Below, piece by piece: positions 1-10,797 of a stretch of 64,000 bases of DNA. The first letter of the stretch is position 1; each line of letters begins with the position of its first letter. A program made the position numbers and the translations under genes. The stretch is taken from positions 1,178,001-1,242,000 of the forward strand of contig JAJOHG010000004.1 in NCBI GenBank assembly GCA_021029095.1. The letters run 5' to 3'. This DNA comes from Phellopilus nigrolimitatus (lineage: Eukaryota; Basidiomycota; Agaricomycetes; Hymenochaetales; Hymenochaetaceae). A model generated the notes under the pieces. It was given only the letters and a program-made list of their open reading frames with translations, searched no databases and had not been told where the DNA came from.

Positions 1-3000
1 TGAAGCAACGTTCTCACGCTTAGATTACGTTAGGCCGACTCGGCTCCCTTCTCGAAGTCGACCGCTCTATTTGAACCAAAATCTTATTTGAACCAAAATT
101 CAACCTAGATCCGACAAATCCGTAGGACGCTTCGCGAACACATAGAGATTAGTCGCCTCTATTATTTATCCGAGTTCTGAGTTCAAATTTGCTTATACAG
201 TTTCCACTTAACTTGTGGACAAAGTTGTCTACTGATGACACAATTTTGATGACACTTGGAAACAGAGCACGTTGCGTAATGGCGCCCTAAGCGCTGAGCG
301 GCCCTGTGAGTCGTTTATTAGAGTTGCAACTCACCATTTGAGACTGAAATTTCGATGTATGGCATAGTGTGGAAGACCCTTGAAGCTTCAAATGAAACTC
401 TAGTTATATGATGTTCTCTGCTGTTCGTTCAATCTCCCTCGGCTTACCTGTGAACTCAAAAACCATTTATGACTCGAACTTCAGACGATTTGATGTTGAT
501 GGAGGCGTAGCTCGCAATCCTCAGGCAGCTCTCCTTTCTACATCTCGACGAACTCCAAATAAACTTCGACGATAAGAAAAACTGCTACGGAAATGGTCAG
601 TTCGTTTGATGGTGAGTTTACCGGGAGCTGACGATGGCTCTATGGGATAGAAACAGTGCAACTGGTATGATAAGGATCTGCGCTTCACTAGTATCCAAGC
701 TGAATACGTTGCCTGGCAGCCTGCGACTGTGCCTTTTGTAACTCCCATAACGCAATAGTGTGAAATACCCAGATGCAAGTACAGTTACATCTTGCAGCAT
801 GTACAGCTTCTGTCAACGATCCCGGGTTTTCCCATCCCCTTTCTCATCAATGGAAAGGCGCTCAGGGAATTTTGCGTCCACCTCTCCTATCCACCAATCT
901 ACTACGCCTTTTCAAGAGCATCTTTGTCGATGGGGATAAGTGGAGGAAACCGCAACACACAAGGCCTTACTGTGCCGTCGCCTATCTTCGGGTGGCAATC
1001 GCGGGGAACTTTGCTTTATCACAAAAGGTCAGATCTCCCTTTCCAACCTGGGAGTCAAACTTACTTCTGTGATACTGCGATAATGATGACCACCCAGAGA
1101 GAACCCCTTTCCTCATTCCATTTGTATTCTGACCCTCGAACACAAATCTGTCACAATTTCAGGTTTCGACGAGAGGATACAAGCGGAGTTTACTGCTTCT
1201 CCGATCACAAGTTGAGCAGAAAGATCATGGATGCACGCGGGTAATTGAGATCCTGACGATCCCTCTAGGTATATAGAAGTTCAACGACATGGAGCTATCT
1301 AGCGGGATGACTTCACTGACGAACGAGGTCGCGCAGAAATATGACGATCCGACGACGCAGCTCTACGAGTGAGGAGCAAATGATCGTTCGGATGTCAGGT
1401 CCGGATTGCAATACCTAGCTATTCCTTGTTCCCATTCGACCTGTCACTTGGCCAAAATTATCCCATCCACCGCGTCCGAAGAACGCATCAATGGTGCCTG
1501 CTATACACAAGCACTGAGGCATCGAAGGTGTATTTGGACCTCCAGCCACTCTCCACCCGACAAGCCGACGAAGCGGACCGAGTGATGCAATGTCCGCTGC
1601 TCAACTCTCGAAAGGGTGATCAAAGGAGTTCCGCCTGCTGAGTTATATTTTTTGTCATCAATGTCAAGTAATTTTAGCGACCCAAGCAAATCACTCTCGC
1701 CAAACTATTCAGTGTGCATTGTCCCGATTTTCGCGTGTGTCAGGATTTTATTTGCTAGAGTAATTCTCAGTCGATTCTGTTTCCTTCTCTCCGTGGCCAG
1801 TGAAAGGCACAAAACAAGAGGCTTCTTAAATCCCGAAGTCAGTCGATCATTCGTCCCTGGTACCTGTTGTCAGTTGGTCCTCGGGCGCAATCTAATCCTC
1901 TGCTAATCTAAATATGAAAATCCGATGCTTGAGTGACGATCCGACGATCTTCAGCCACGTTCGACCCTTTTATAGCATAGAAAAGTGCTTCGCGTAGAAT
2001 CTTCCACAAAGCAATTGCAGTCCAGTCCAGTCAATGAAACATTAAGAGGAGCAGAAACGACAAGAAGCGTCTCCCTTTCCCTTCTGGTAATTTATCATCA
2101 GAAGATAAAACGTTGTAGACTTCTGTTTGATTCCTTCGCCGTGGCGCGTCTTTGATTCCGAATTAATTTGAAGGGCGTTAGAAAGGGAGCTACCCATTTG
2201 TGCGCGACGCCCCACAGGCCGAAGTGACAATCGGTCCATATGATTGGCTACGTTATGAACGTCCTGCAAACCTCCTTTCAAACCTCCCTAAGTGCGCACG
2301 CTATAGCGTTTGCATATTCTTCCGTGCAACGAAGTGAAGACTGGATGCAAACAAGGAGGACGGAGCCGCCCTTGGCCGCTGCTGCAGTTTGATAGAAGAA
2401 CAAGTAACCTCGGGGATAAGGAAGAATTGTGTACACTTACAGACTTGTAATTTTCCTTGCAGCGTGTGCTTCAAACTAGTTTAAGGATGTTCAAGCCCAG
2501 GTGCCATGGATGGTGGCCATTTATGAGGCTAATTATGCTGTATCTGTATGTCGGATTCAACGTACTGTAATCGACTGACTGAAAGAATTGTACATGGCTC
2601 TTCGCCCCATAATTGCTTTACAAATTATAAGAAAGTATAAGTCCTAATCCAAACCGAGTAGAAAAGTTGGCGAACCTCTCCTACGTATTCCCGACCACTC
2701 TCCGAGTTACTCGGGCCTATGAGTTCGGTTGACTTAGCCAAGCTTCTCCTTCGATGCTATCCTTTCGAAATTGAACTGCTGCAACCAAATTTCCTGTCCG
2801 ACGTGCAGCTCCTGAACACCGTCGGATTTCGAAGCTTCCTTCAAGGCGATTGTACAGTCCCGGATGGCATCCTGACCGGAACGCAAATAGTTATCAGAGG
2901 GAAGAATACCCAGAGACCTTAGGATACTGCCAAAGCAATTCGGAGCCCAGACATCGGTACTTCAAGCGGAAGGTGATTGAAATAGATGGAACAATGCGAT

Positions 3001-4515
3001 ATCGCACGGAGTTGTGCTTGATGGAAATTGAATGCTCGCATGAGCTCTGTTGATACCAGGTCACATGCACCTGGCAGTTGGCTTTTTTTCCCAACATCAG
3101 GGCAGGTCCATTCGATCTTGATGACGAGCTGTTCTTTCGATTCGGGCTTCGATGTCAACTCTTTTGGAGGATCTCGAGCTTAATATGTACGGTGTCAATC
3201 TAGGGGATACAGCACCCAGCGGATTAGAGAGGAAAGATCAGGGAGTTCGGAATTGGGTTATTTTCTAGCTTCATTGGGGTTGTCGTCGGCCAGCTCCTCT
3301 CCGACGCCCGCCTATACAGATGAATGATAGAGCTCGGAGGTTAGGCTATGCACGGAAGAATCCAAGTATCGTGTAAATGCCCGGAGTCCATTAGTCACAG
3401 GTAAGCGATGTCAGGGCTTTTCTCTCAGAGAAACGTTAATGAATTCAAAAACATGACTGCGTGGTTTCGTCTGGCTTCATCTCCGAAAGACACGACATAT
3501 CAGTGCTATAGAAGTCCAGTGCATCGGCAAAATCCGCCTCAGGGATGTCGCTGTCCATAACGTCAATCATCGGTGGGAAGGAAGTGCACGCTCACACAGA
3601 AAGTCATAGAGTCCAGCATTCATCCCGTTTCGAAAAAAGGATTCGACCGGGCGGAATCCGTGCGATGGCACGAGTGCTTGAGAACGGCTTCCTGGTGACG
3701 GTCGACGTTTATTCGCATGCTTCGAGCTGTAATCTTCTCGTGCGAGAGCGGATCTGAAACGCGCGTCCATATACATGGGAACCCGACGAAATCCTCGACC
3801 GTGCACAGCGCATGCCCGCCCTTGGTCTAGGTTTTCGTATTACAATCCGTTTGATACAGTTATAATCTTTTTGATACAGTCCGCGAGTCCTCGAAATCCG
3901 ATAGCTTGAATTTGATTTTCAAGCCTTCATCAGAAGATTAAAAGACACCGATATTATGTTGGCTGAAGATACAGGATGAGATTGAAAGCTTGGCCATTCT
4001 TTTATCCTGGATCCCGAGTCTGCCGTGCAAAACAGATGTTCGATTTCACCGCGCATTTCCTGACATAGCTTTACCGGTGAGGCCTTGAGGCATCACGGCG
4101 CTCAGACACTTTGCTGTACGAGCGATTGTTCATTGTTACTTTAACTGCGCCCATCAACCCTTAGGAAATGGACGTACTCATTTCGTCTTATCCCTTATCC
4201 CTGCTACGGCCTTCACGGTATTTCACATACATACTGCCTGTAGGAAGATGACGAGTCCAGCAATATCTCTCACGGATAAGTGTTCAGACATCCTACTACT
4301 TTCCTTCGACGTTCAGAGACTCGAGTGTGCGATCAGAGATGATAAGTACTTGTAAGCCGTAAGACTTAGACAAAAAAAGAAGCAAAAGGAGGAATAAGAT
4401 AAGGGAGGCATAATAAATTTGATGAGTGTTATTGGAAGAGACGCGCCACGCTTGTCTTCGCTACAGGACTTCATTTGACACCACTCCTTTATCCTTGAAC
4501 TATAGTTCGCACAAC
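1..4515. other. gene-poor stretch, no supported gene
   Basis: No reading frame here is long enough or shows a family signature that I recognise. All open frames are under about 150 codons and overlap each other on both strands. Base composition is mixed, with no long tandem array. The only structures seen are a 17-nt tandem duplication near the left end and two copies of the decamer TTGATACAGT about 20 nt apart near 3850-3880. It may hold decayed gene or transposon remnants, but nothing shows this directly. Confidence 0.5.
68..101. repeat. 17-nt tandem duplication
   Basis: Two adjacent copies (68-84 and 85-101) of a unit beginning TATTTGAACCAAAAT, nearly identical. No function is visible. 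Confidence 0.7.
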
Positions 4516-5211
4516 ATGCCGCCCGCAGAACGCAAACAACGTTCGTATCATCTCTTCTCAACCCCTTCGGTCTGATTAAGCATCCACGAATGCTTGTCAG
4601 CTCGACGAAAGGCTCAGGGAGCAGCTGCGCCAGTCGGCCTCTCACCTGAAGTCATTGCGAAGCGCAATAAACGGCATCTCGAAGAGCTGGAGGTACGAAC
4701 TTATACATTCATTCAGACACTTCAGCATGGTTAACGACGTCCTTTTCGCTTGCAATTCGGAAGAAAACAAACTATACAGAGCCCACGATCTCGTTGGCAG
4801 GAATAAGCTTTGGCGAAGGTGAAACGGGTGCCAGAGGGCGGGCGAGGGAGACAATTTCGGACAAGCGCATTGGCGTAAGAAAGAAGGCTCAGTCAAAGCA
4901 TGTTCGGGATGCGTTGGTGTACAGGAAAAATCTAGCTACGCTAATCGAGGAATCAGTGCGCTTCTTCACAAATGCTCTTTTCGTGCTTGCGATCTTAACA
5001 GTTCAAACTACAGGGAATCGCCCAACTCCCACCGGACGTGCCGACCTACCTCACCGCTGCTGCGCCGCCGCCTAATGAGCCATCCCGGCTGCTTTGCACC
5101 GTTTGTGGGTATTGGGGGCGGTATAAATGCCGACGATGTTCATTGGCATATTGCGACAAGAAATGTGAAGATATTCACAACGAGACGCGGTGCGAACGGC
5201 GGGTCTTCTAA
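4516..5211 (+). CDS. VPS71: SWR1-complex zinc-finger subunit Vps71 / ZNHIT1 homologue
   Basis: HIT-type zinc finger protein of the SWR1 chromatin remodeller, which exchanges H2A for H2A.Z in the nucleus. I read four exons: 4516-4540, 4601-4692, 4764-4955 and 5002-5211, with all phases consistent. The C-terminal HIT finger is clear: CTVCGYWGRYKCRRC, followed by a CDKKC pair and the HNETRC end, the arrangement typical of Vps71/ZNHIT1. The N-terminus is basic and Ala/Pro-rich, with a conserved-looking NYTEPTISLAG stretch at the start of exon 3. The protein is about 172 residues, within the family range. The first ATG after an in-frame break was taken as the start; the first exon is only 25 nt, so the start is less certain than the rest. 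It is convergent with the Swd2 gene, 122 bp away. Confidence 0.85.
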
Positions 5212-5333
5212 GTGGGAAGTCATGGGAATGGATCAAGCCTGTGTGCATGGCTTGGCGTCTTGCCAGCACATCTCACGAGATGCAACTGAAGCTTTAACCT
5301 ATGCTTCGTCTCTTGAGATGCTCCCTTACTTCG

Positions 5334-6693
5334 TCAGAGCCAGTCGCCAACTAGGTCAGGGAGCCAGAACGCCTGCAGTGGGTGAATGAGGGACAATTGT
5401 TGGTATGTTATCAACCATGGCTTACCAGTTCCGCACCCGCAGTCGCCATCATTGCAAATCTCGGATTGAACTTGACGCACCGAGTAGGACCGGGGTGGCC
5501 ATCAAGAGCACTGATAGGCGTAAGGATCTTGGGTGCCCTGCTCAGGTCTATGGGTTCGTCCGTATACACAGGCAGGTTTTGGACGTCCCAAATACAAATC
5601 TTGCCGTCAAGGCTTCCTCCAACAACGAATTTACTGTCTGGAGTCCAAGACACCTCTTCCCCACTGATACCTTTCGCCGGGTTCAGACTCAGATTCGCCT
5701 CCAATCGCGTCCTCTCCAGTCCAACATGACCTTCTAGTTTTGCGAGTAGATGTCCCTCAAATGCGTCCAAAATGTAGTGCGCATTGCCAGACGTGCCAAC
5801 CAACAGGTACTTCCCGTTCGACGAAAATGAGAGGGATGTCATGTATATCTGCCGGGGTGGGAAGCTGATTTTGACAAGCAGCGGGTCCTCGAGCGTCATA
5901 TTCAGGAACTGGCTCCTTATCAAAGTTGTTCATGTCGTAGAGCAGTATGCGGGAGAAGTTGTTGATAGCAACAGCGAAGACGAGTCCTGAACTATCGTAT
6001 GCGACAAGAGGTGATGAAGGGAGATGGAGTAGACCACGACAATTTGGCGTTCGTAGATCCCACAAGCGGACGGTACGATCGACCGAGCCAGACATAAACC
6101 CGTCATTTATAGGCGACACCTCCAGTGTAATGACCCGTGCCTTGTGCCCTTTGAAATACTGCAAGTATTTGTTGTCGTGTAGGGAGTGGTAACGAATCGT
6201 GTCGTCCTCCTTCGTGGATGCATACACGATCGCAGTGTTCTTGTGTGTGAAGCGTGGGAGGTCTACACCGTATTTCTTCGAATGTAGCGTCTTGATGTGT
6301 CTAAGAAAACGGTATCAGGAAATACCGAACATAAAATGAAACTGCCAAAGGAACTTACTTGCCAGACTTGCAGCTGTACAATCTGAACGTCTCGTCCTCC
6401 GCCGCTGTCACGACAAAGTCTCCACGGTCGTCGAACGTCAGACCGGTAATATGCCGTGGGCCCTGGTGCATTGCCCGATGGGACATGCCACCGGGCGACG
6501 CAGGCGAGACTGGCTCGACTGCAGTTTTAAATATTTTCGCCGGCTTGAATTTTCCCTTTTCATTCCACAAGTGTCAGAAACAGACCCAGAGACAGAGCTC
6601 AACCACTTTACTTCTCACCATAAACGTATTATTCAAGTTCAGCGTCGACGTTGTTTGTGCATTGGCACCTGAGCTGGTGCCTGCAGTCGCCAT
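5334..6693 (-). CDS. SWD2: WD40 protein Swd2 / WDR82 (COMPASS and cleavage/termination factor), apparent 1-nt frameshift
   Basis: Homologue of Swd2/WDR82, the WD-repeat subunit shared by the Set1/COMPASS H3K4 methyltransferase and the RNA 3'-end/termination machinery in the nucleus. Exons: 6693-6619, 6555-6359, 6300-5426 and 5372-5334 (about 394 residues). Seen: FKPAKIFK near the N-terminus, DDRGDFVVTAAEDETFRLY, SGSVDRTVRLWDLRTP, and the family's characteristic end AFWLPDL after the last intron. In exon 3 the reading frame changes by one base: upstream it ends in NNFDKEP and downstream it resumes at FLNMTLEDP, with one surplus base at about 5909. No intron with usable splice sites explains this. 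It is either a sequencing/assembly error or a real disabling mutation; the rest of the protein looks under selection. Its start faces RPB5 across 181 bp. Confidence 0.85.
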
Positions 6694-6874
6694 TTGAACG
6701 TGTATGAACAAAAGTATATGTCAGAATTTCGAGTCGGTCGCCGTTGACGATGATGAGGACGAGCAAGTTGAAATGAACCACATAGGAATTGGACGAGCTC
6801 GGCGATTGCCGTCACGTCTCCGTGGCTGAAATTTCGCTCGTTTCTTCTTCAACTTGTCGACGACGACGACGACG
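6694..6874. promoter_or_regulatory. shared divergent promoter region of SWD2 and RPB5
   Basis: The 181 bp between the two start codons must hold both promoters and 5' leaders. A CGACGACGACGACGA run lies directly before the RPB5 ATG. No TATA box was seen. The regulatory role is inferred from position only. Confidence 0.5.
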
Positions 6875-7839
6875 ATGGCAGACACCATTGGCGGCCCCGA
6901 CGAGGCGGCACGGTTATGGCGGGTGAACAGAACGGTCCACGAACTAGTCAAGGACAGGGTGCGCTGCCTTTCATACTGTCTTGCCGTCATTCGCTCACAG
7001 CAGATTTCGTAGGGCTTCCAAGTGTCTGACGAGGAAATTCACATGGACCTTGCAACGTTCAAGCAAAACTATGCGAACAGTGGAGGCAGCGTCGAGTGCG
7101 TATAATGCATAGCTCGCAATGTATACTCAGTATTGGATTAATGTTTCCCAAATGAATCATGATGCAGCCGCAACCAACTGAACTTCTTCACAAACCACCA
7201 GAGCAACCCCACCGTCCATATCTTCGTGTTTTTCTCAGACGAAAAGAGCGTCGGCGTGAAGACGATGCGGAAGTGAGCAAACAAATGCTCAGACTGTTCG
7301 GTGCGATTAGCTCATCGTTTCTACGCGTCTGTCTAGGCTTCTCGGAATCCTGGAAGAGAAGTCTATCAACAAGGGGATTATTGTCTTCCCGGGAAACATG
7401 ACACCGTCTGCACGCAAGGTATCTTTCCCTTAGCAATATTAGCCTTAGAAATATTTCATCTTCTGTGTTTCCTCAGGTTATCGTTGCTATGTCGCAGCAA
7501 TACAAACTCGAGGAGTTCTCCGAGTCTGACCTTCTTGTCAACATTACGCGACACATTCTCGTTCCTCAGCACGAAGTTCTTACCGCAGAGGAGAAAAAGA
7601 CTCTTCTGGAGAAATAGTAGGTTTTTTTTTATTATATAAAATTTTATCTCGCACATGATCTCAATTTGTATTCCTTTCTATTCTTCTCGCCCAGCCGTTT
7701 GAAGGAAACTCAGCTTCCCCGCATCCAGCTCGCGGATCCTGTTGCTCGATATTACGGACTCCAAAGAGGGCAGGTCGTGAAGATTACACGGCCTTCCGAA
7801 ACGAGTGGTCGGTACGCAAGTTATCGCATTTGCTTTTGA
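6875..7839 (+). CDS. RPB5: RNA polymerase I/II/III common subunit RPB5 (ABC27)
   Basis: Shared subunit of the three nuclear RNA polymerases. Six exons: 6875-6958, 7013-7095, 7168-7272, 7337-7418, 7477-7616 and 7695-7839, all in phase, giving 212 residues, the usual RPB5 length. Seen in order: an N-terminal helical start ([17 protein letters not shown]), the jaw-domain stretch [17 protein letters not shown], a central [18 protein letters not shown], then the conserved C-terminal assembly domain with [28 protein letters not shown] and the ending [19 protein letters not shown]. No anomalies were found. It is divergent from SWD2 and convergent with the DnaJ gene 398 bp away. Confidence 0.95.
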
Positions 7840-8237
7840 TCCGAGCCGAGCTACGAACTTCTGGTTTCATCATCGTGTATGAAAAGTGCATTATATGTAA
7901 TATTAAATTACTCAGGAGGGGCGTTTCGCCCATCGCCATCACCATTATTCCAATTTACATACATTCAAAATTTGTGTCGAAAATGCTGTCTTATTTAGAA
8001 TGGTTTGCTTAGCCCAGTGTATGATTTGTCGTGAATTATTTCATTTGCAATGCAAAGTAAGTGATCATGAGAGTGTGGATAGTGGTCTAGATGTACGCGA
8101 GAACGGGCGTTCAAGACAGGATAATAGAAAATGATGCAAGTAGTATAACCAGAACCAAATGGGCGACCGGGCGAGTAAGCATGAAGAGAATGATAAATAA
8201 TGTATTGATGGACGGATGAGCATGTGCATGCGCGGAG
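7840..8237. other. convergent intergenic spacer
   Basis: Lies between the stop codons of RPB5 and the DnaJ gene and is AT-rich in its middle part. It presumably carries both 3' UTRs and poly(A) signals. No gene seen. Confidence 0.5.
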
Positions 8238-10282
8238 TTATTGCGTCCGGCACTCGGGCTCGCCCTCTCCCTCATCATCCTCGTCCGTCCACGCCTCCTC
8301 CGCGTCTTCATCCGCGCCGAACTGGAAGGAAGAAAACGCAGACTGGTTTAGGAAATCAGCCCCGGCGGGGAAAGAGCGCGCACGCACGTCGACGAAGTCG
8401 CCCTCCTCGTACGCCGGCGTGTCAACCACGGCGGGACGCGGCTCGAGGTCGGGCTTCTTTGGAGGCAGCAATGGGTACAGTGCCTGGAAGTACGCAGAGG
8501 CGAAGCGAAGAGACGGGCAGGCACAGGTGCAATCGGACAAGGGGTGAATCGAAGTCGGAACAAGTTAGACTGATTGGCTTCTCGAAGAGGAATGAAATTA
8601 AATGCGCACCGTCTTGTCGACGCTCTTCGCCCACCCCTCGTCGGGGAACTCGACGTCAAATACCACATACAAGTCGCCCTTCCTATCGGGGCTCTTGTAG
8701 TGCGGCATGCCCTCGCCCCTGAGTATCATTGTATCATTCGGGCGGATGACCTTTCCGGCAGTGCTCGCGACTTGGATGCCACGCCCATCGAGGTGCGTGA
8801 GCAGAATGCGGTCGAAGCCGAGCAGCGCCTCGGACAGCGTGATCTGCACCTTTGTGGATAAGTCGTTTCCCGAGCGCTCAAAGGCGCTGTGGCGTTCTAA
8901 CTTGAGTACGAAGATCACGTCGCCGGCGGGGACGTCGGGCTATTAAATTTAACGGTGGGTTAATAACACGCCTTCTCTGTTGCGAGATGAACGTCAGGAA
9001 GACTCGCCGATTGGTCGCCTTCGCCTGTAAGGACGATGCGTTGCCGGTCCGTCATTCCTTTCTCGACGAAGATCTCCTGCCGCTTTTTCTCCTTGACTGT
9101 TTTTTTGGCTTTGCACTTCTTACACCTGTGATTTCCTGGTTAAAAAGCAGGTGTACAGTCAAACTGAAATAGTTTACCTATCTTTCTCACGTAGCTTTTC
9201 TCCCACTCCTTCGCACTCTTCACACACGACTCGTGCTTGACCAAACGACGAGTGTCCAATCTGAAAACAGGAGTATATGAAGAAATTATTGAGCTCCGAA
9301 AAAAAACTTTACTTACTGGCGTTGTCGAAGTTGTCCAGCCCTTTCCTTCGCATTTGATACAAGGCTTAGGCTTGGCGCCGCTCTTCGCACCAGATCTAAT
9401 ATACCGCATAAATTCAAACGAAGGAAGTAGAGAAATGGCAACCACTCACCCACGACACACGGCGCACACAATTTCCTTCTCCATATTCATTTTTACATGC
9501 TTACCGTTGTACAGATCCTCCAGCGTCACTTCGTACGGGATAATCGAGTCCTGCTGCCGTGAGCGACGGGGCCCACCTCCCATACCACCAGGCCCACCGA
9601 AGGCGAACGAGAATCCGCCGCCTCCGCCTCTACCTCCACCCCCGAAAAGCTCCGCGAAGATGTCAGCGGGGTCTACGCCTCCACCAGGCCCACCCTGGCC
9701 ACCTGCGATGCCTTCCAAGCCATACTCGTCATAGACTTCCCGGGTCTGAGGGTCCGAAAGAATTTCGTAACTGTGAAGATAGGATGAGGTTAGTGTCCGC
9801 TCGAAACGTAAAACGATGTGGGATGTGGTACGAACGCAGCTCCTATTTCCTGAAAGCGCTTGCTAGCCTCAGGGTCATTGATGTTCTAAGAACGGCTCAG
9901 TGACCGAGGAGAAACAATACAGAGAACGTCGTACCTTGTCCTGGATTCATTGAAAAGAACACTAAGATCGTATAGTAGGATAATATATTGAACGTACTGG
10001 ATGATGTTCCTTCGCCTGTAAGAAAATAAGAATTCATTTCCCTTGTGAAAAGCGGACAAAATGTATCGACCTTTTTACGGTAAGCTTTCTTGACGTCGGC
10101 TTCATAGAGTACGGTTGGAATGGTTTAGCTGCGATGTGAATTGTGAGGATTGAATGTGAATCACCGTCACTTGCCGTCGGTGGCACCTCGAGGAGTTCAT
10201 AAAGCTCTGTGTCCACAGGCACTATTTACAGACTCGTGTCAGCGCGACTGACGACACGTTCCCATCCGGACTGTAACTCACT
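8238..10282 (-). CDS. YDJ1: class I (Ydj1/DNAJA-type) DnaJ co-chaperone with farnesylation-like C-terminus
   Basis: Hsp40 that stimulates Hsp70 ATPase and delivers clients; cytosolic/ER-surface in yeast. I reconstruct 12 exons: 10282 (1 nt), 10221-10165, 10099-10071, 10015-9998, 9940-9935, 9885-9836, 9770-9450, 9395-9317, 9260-9178, 9125-9008, 8939-8610 and 8483-8238, about 445 residues. Order: J domain (AYRKKAKEHHPDK, HPD at residues 34-36), Gly/Phe-rich linker, cysteine-rich domain (CAVCRGSG, CIKCEGKG, CEECEGVG and a degenerate fourth repeat CKKCKAKK), then two substrate-binding barrels (KGMTDRQRIVLTGEGDQ, VIRPNDTMILRGEGMP) and an acidic tail. It ends in CRTQ, a possible CaaX box like CASQ of Ydj1. 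The ATG is split A|TG by an intron, exon 5 is only 6 nt, and the intron 9007-8940 needs a GC donor. The call as class I DnaJ is firm. Confidence 0.92.
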
Positions 10283-10797
10283 GCTATTCCGATATGAAAC
10301 CTTTCAGGGGAAACCGATAGGCTTATCGAACCAGGTCAGTTTTGGAGAAAGAAACAAGAAAAGCGGAGGAAGGAGGAAAAGACGCCACGAACGCCTTTGA
10401 CGCGAGCTTGCCCGAGACTGCAGACGAGACAATCGCGTCAGGCGGCAAGTCGCGGCAATGAAATTTGCTCGCACGGCCCCTCACGTCCGTCGACCACGAT
10501 GTCGACCACGATTTTGTTGGTGAGTGTGTATTTCTTGCTCGACTTCGTCTATGATGTTTTATTATAATAACTTATCTACATTGTCTGATTGGTTTCGACC
10601 AAGTTTGACGACTTCTCATTGTTCTGACTTTTCTTATTATCTTAGCTGTTTTCCTAAGCCTTTACTGATTTCAACGAATCCTTTTCAGATGATCTGAATT
10701 GCAGAAGGACTGACGGGAAACATGTACCAAGCTCTGCTGTATTTATAGCTTAGTCTTAGCTGACGTCGATGTCTGTCCAGTGAAAAAATACACACCT
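10283..10797. other. divergent intergenic region (DnaJ / RCM1)
   Basis: Holds the 5' leader of the DnaJ gene, whose non-coding first exon ends at the split start codon, and the RCM1 promoter. A tempting ATG at 10500 on the + strand followed by a GT donor does not join in frame to the RCM1 exon. Confidence 0.5.

Noticed and set aside
8216..8722. 168-codon Arg/Pro-rich frame on the + strand
   Set aside because: It is the antisense shadow of the GC-rich DnaJ 3' exons.
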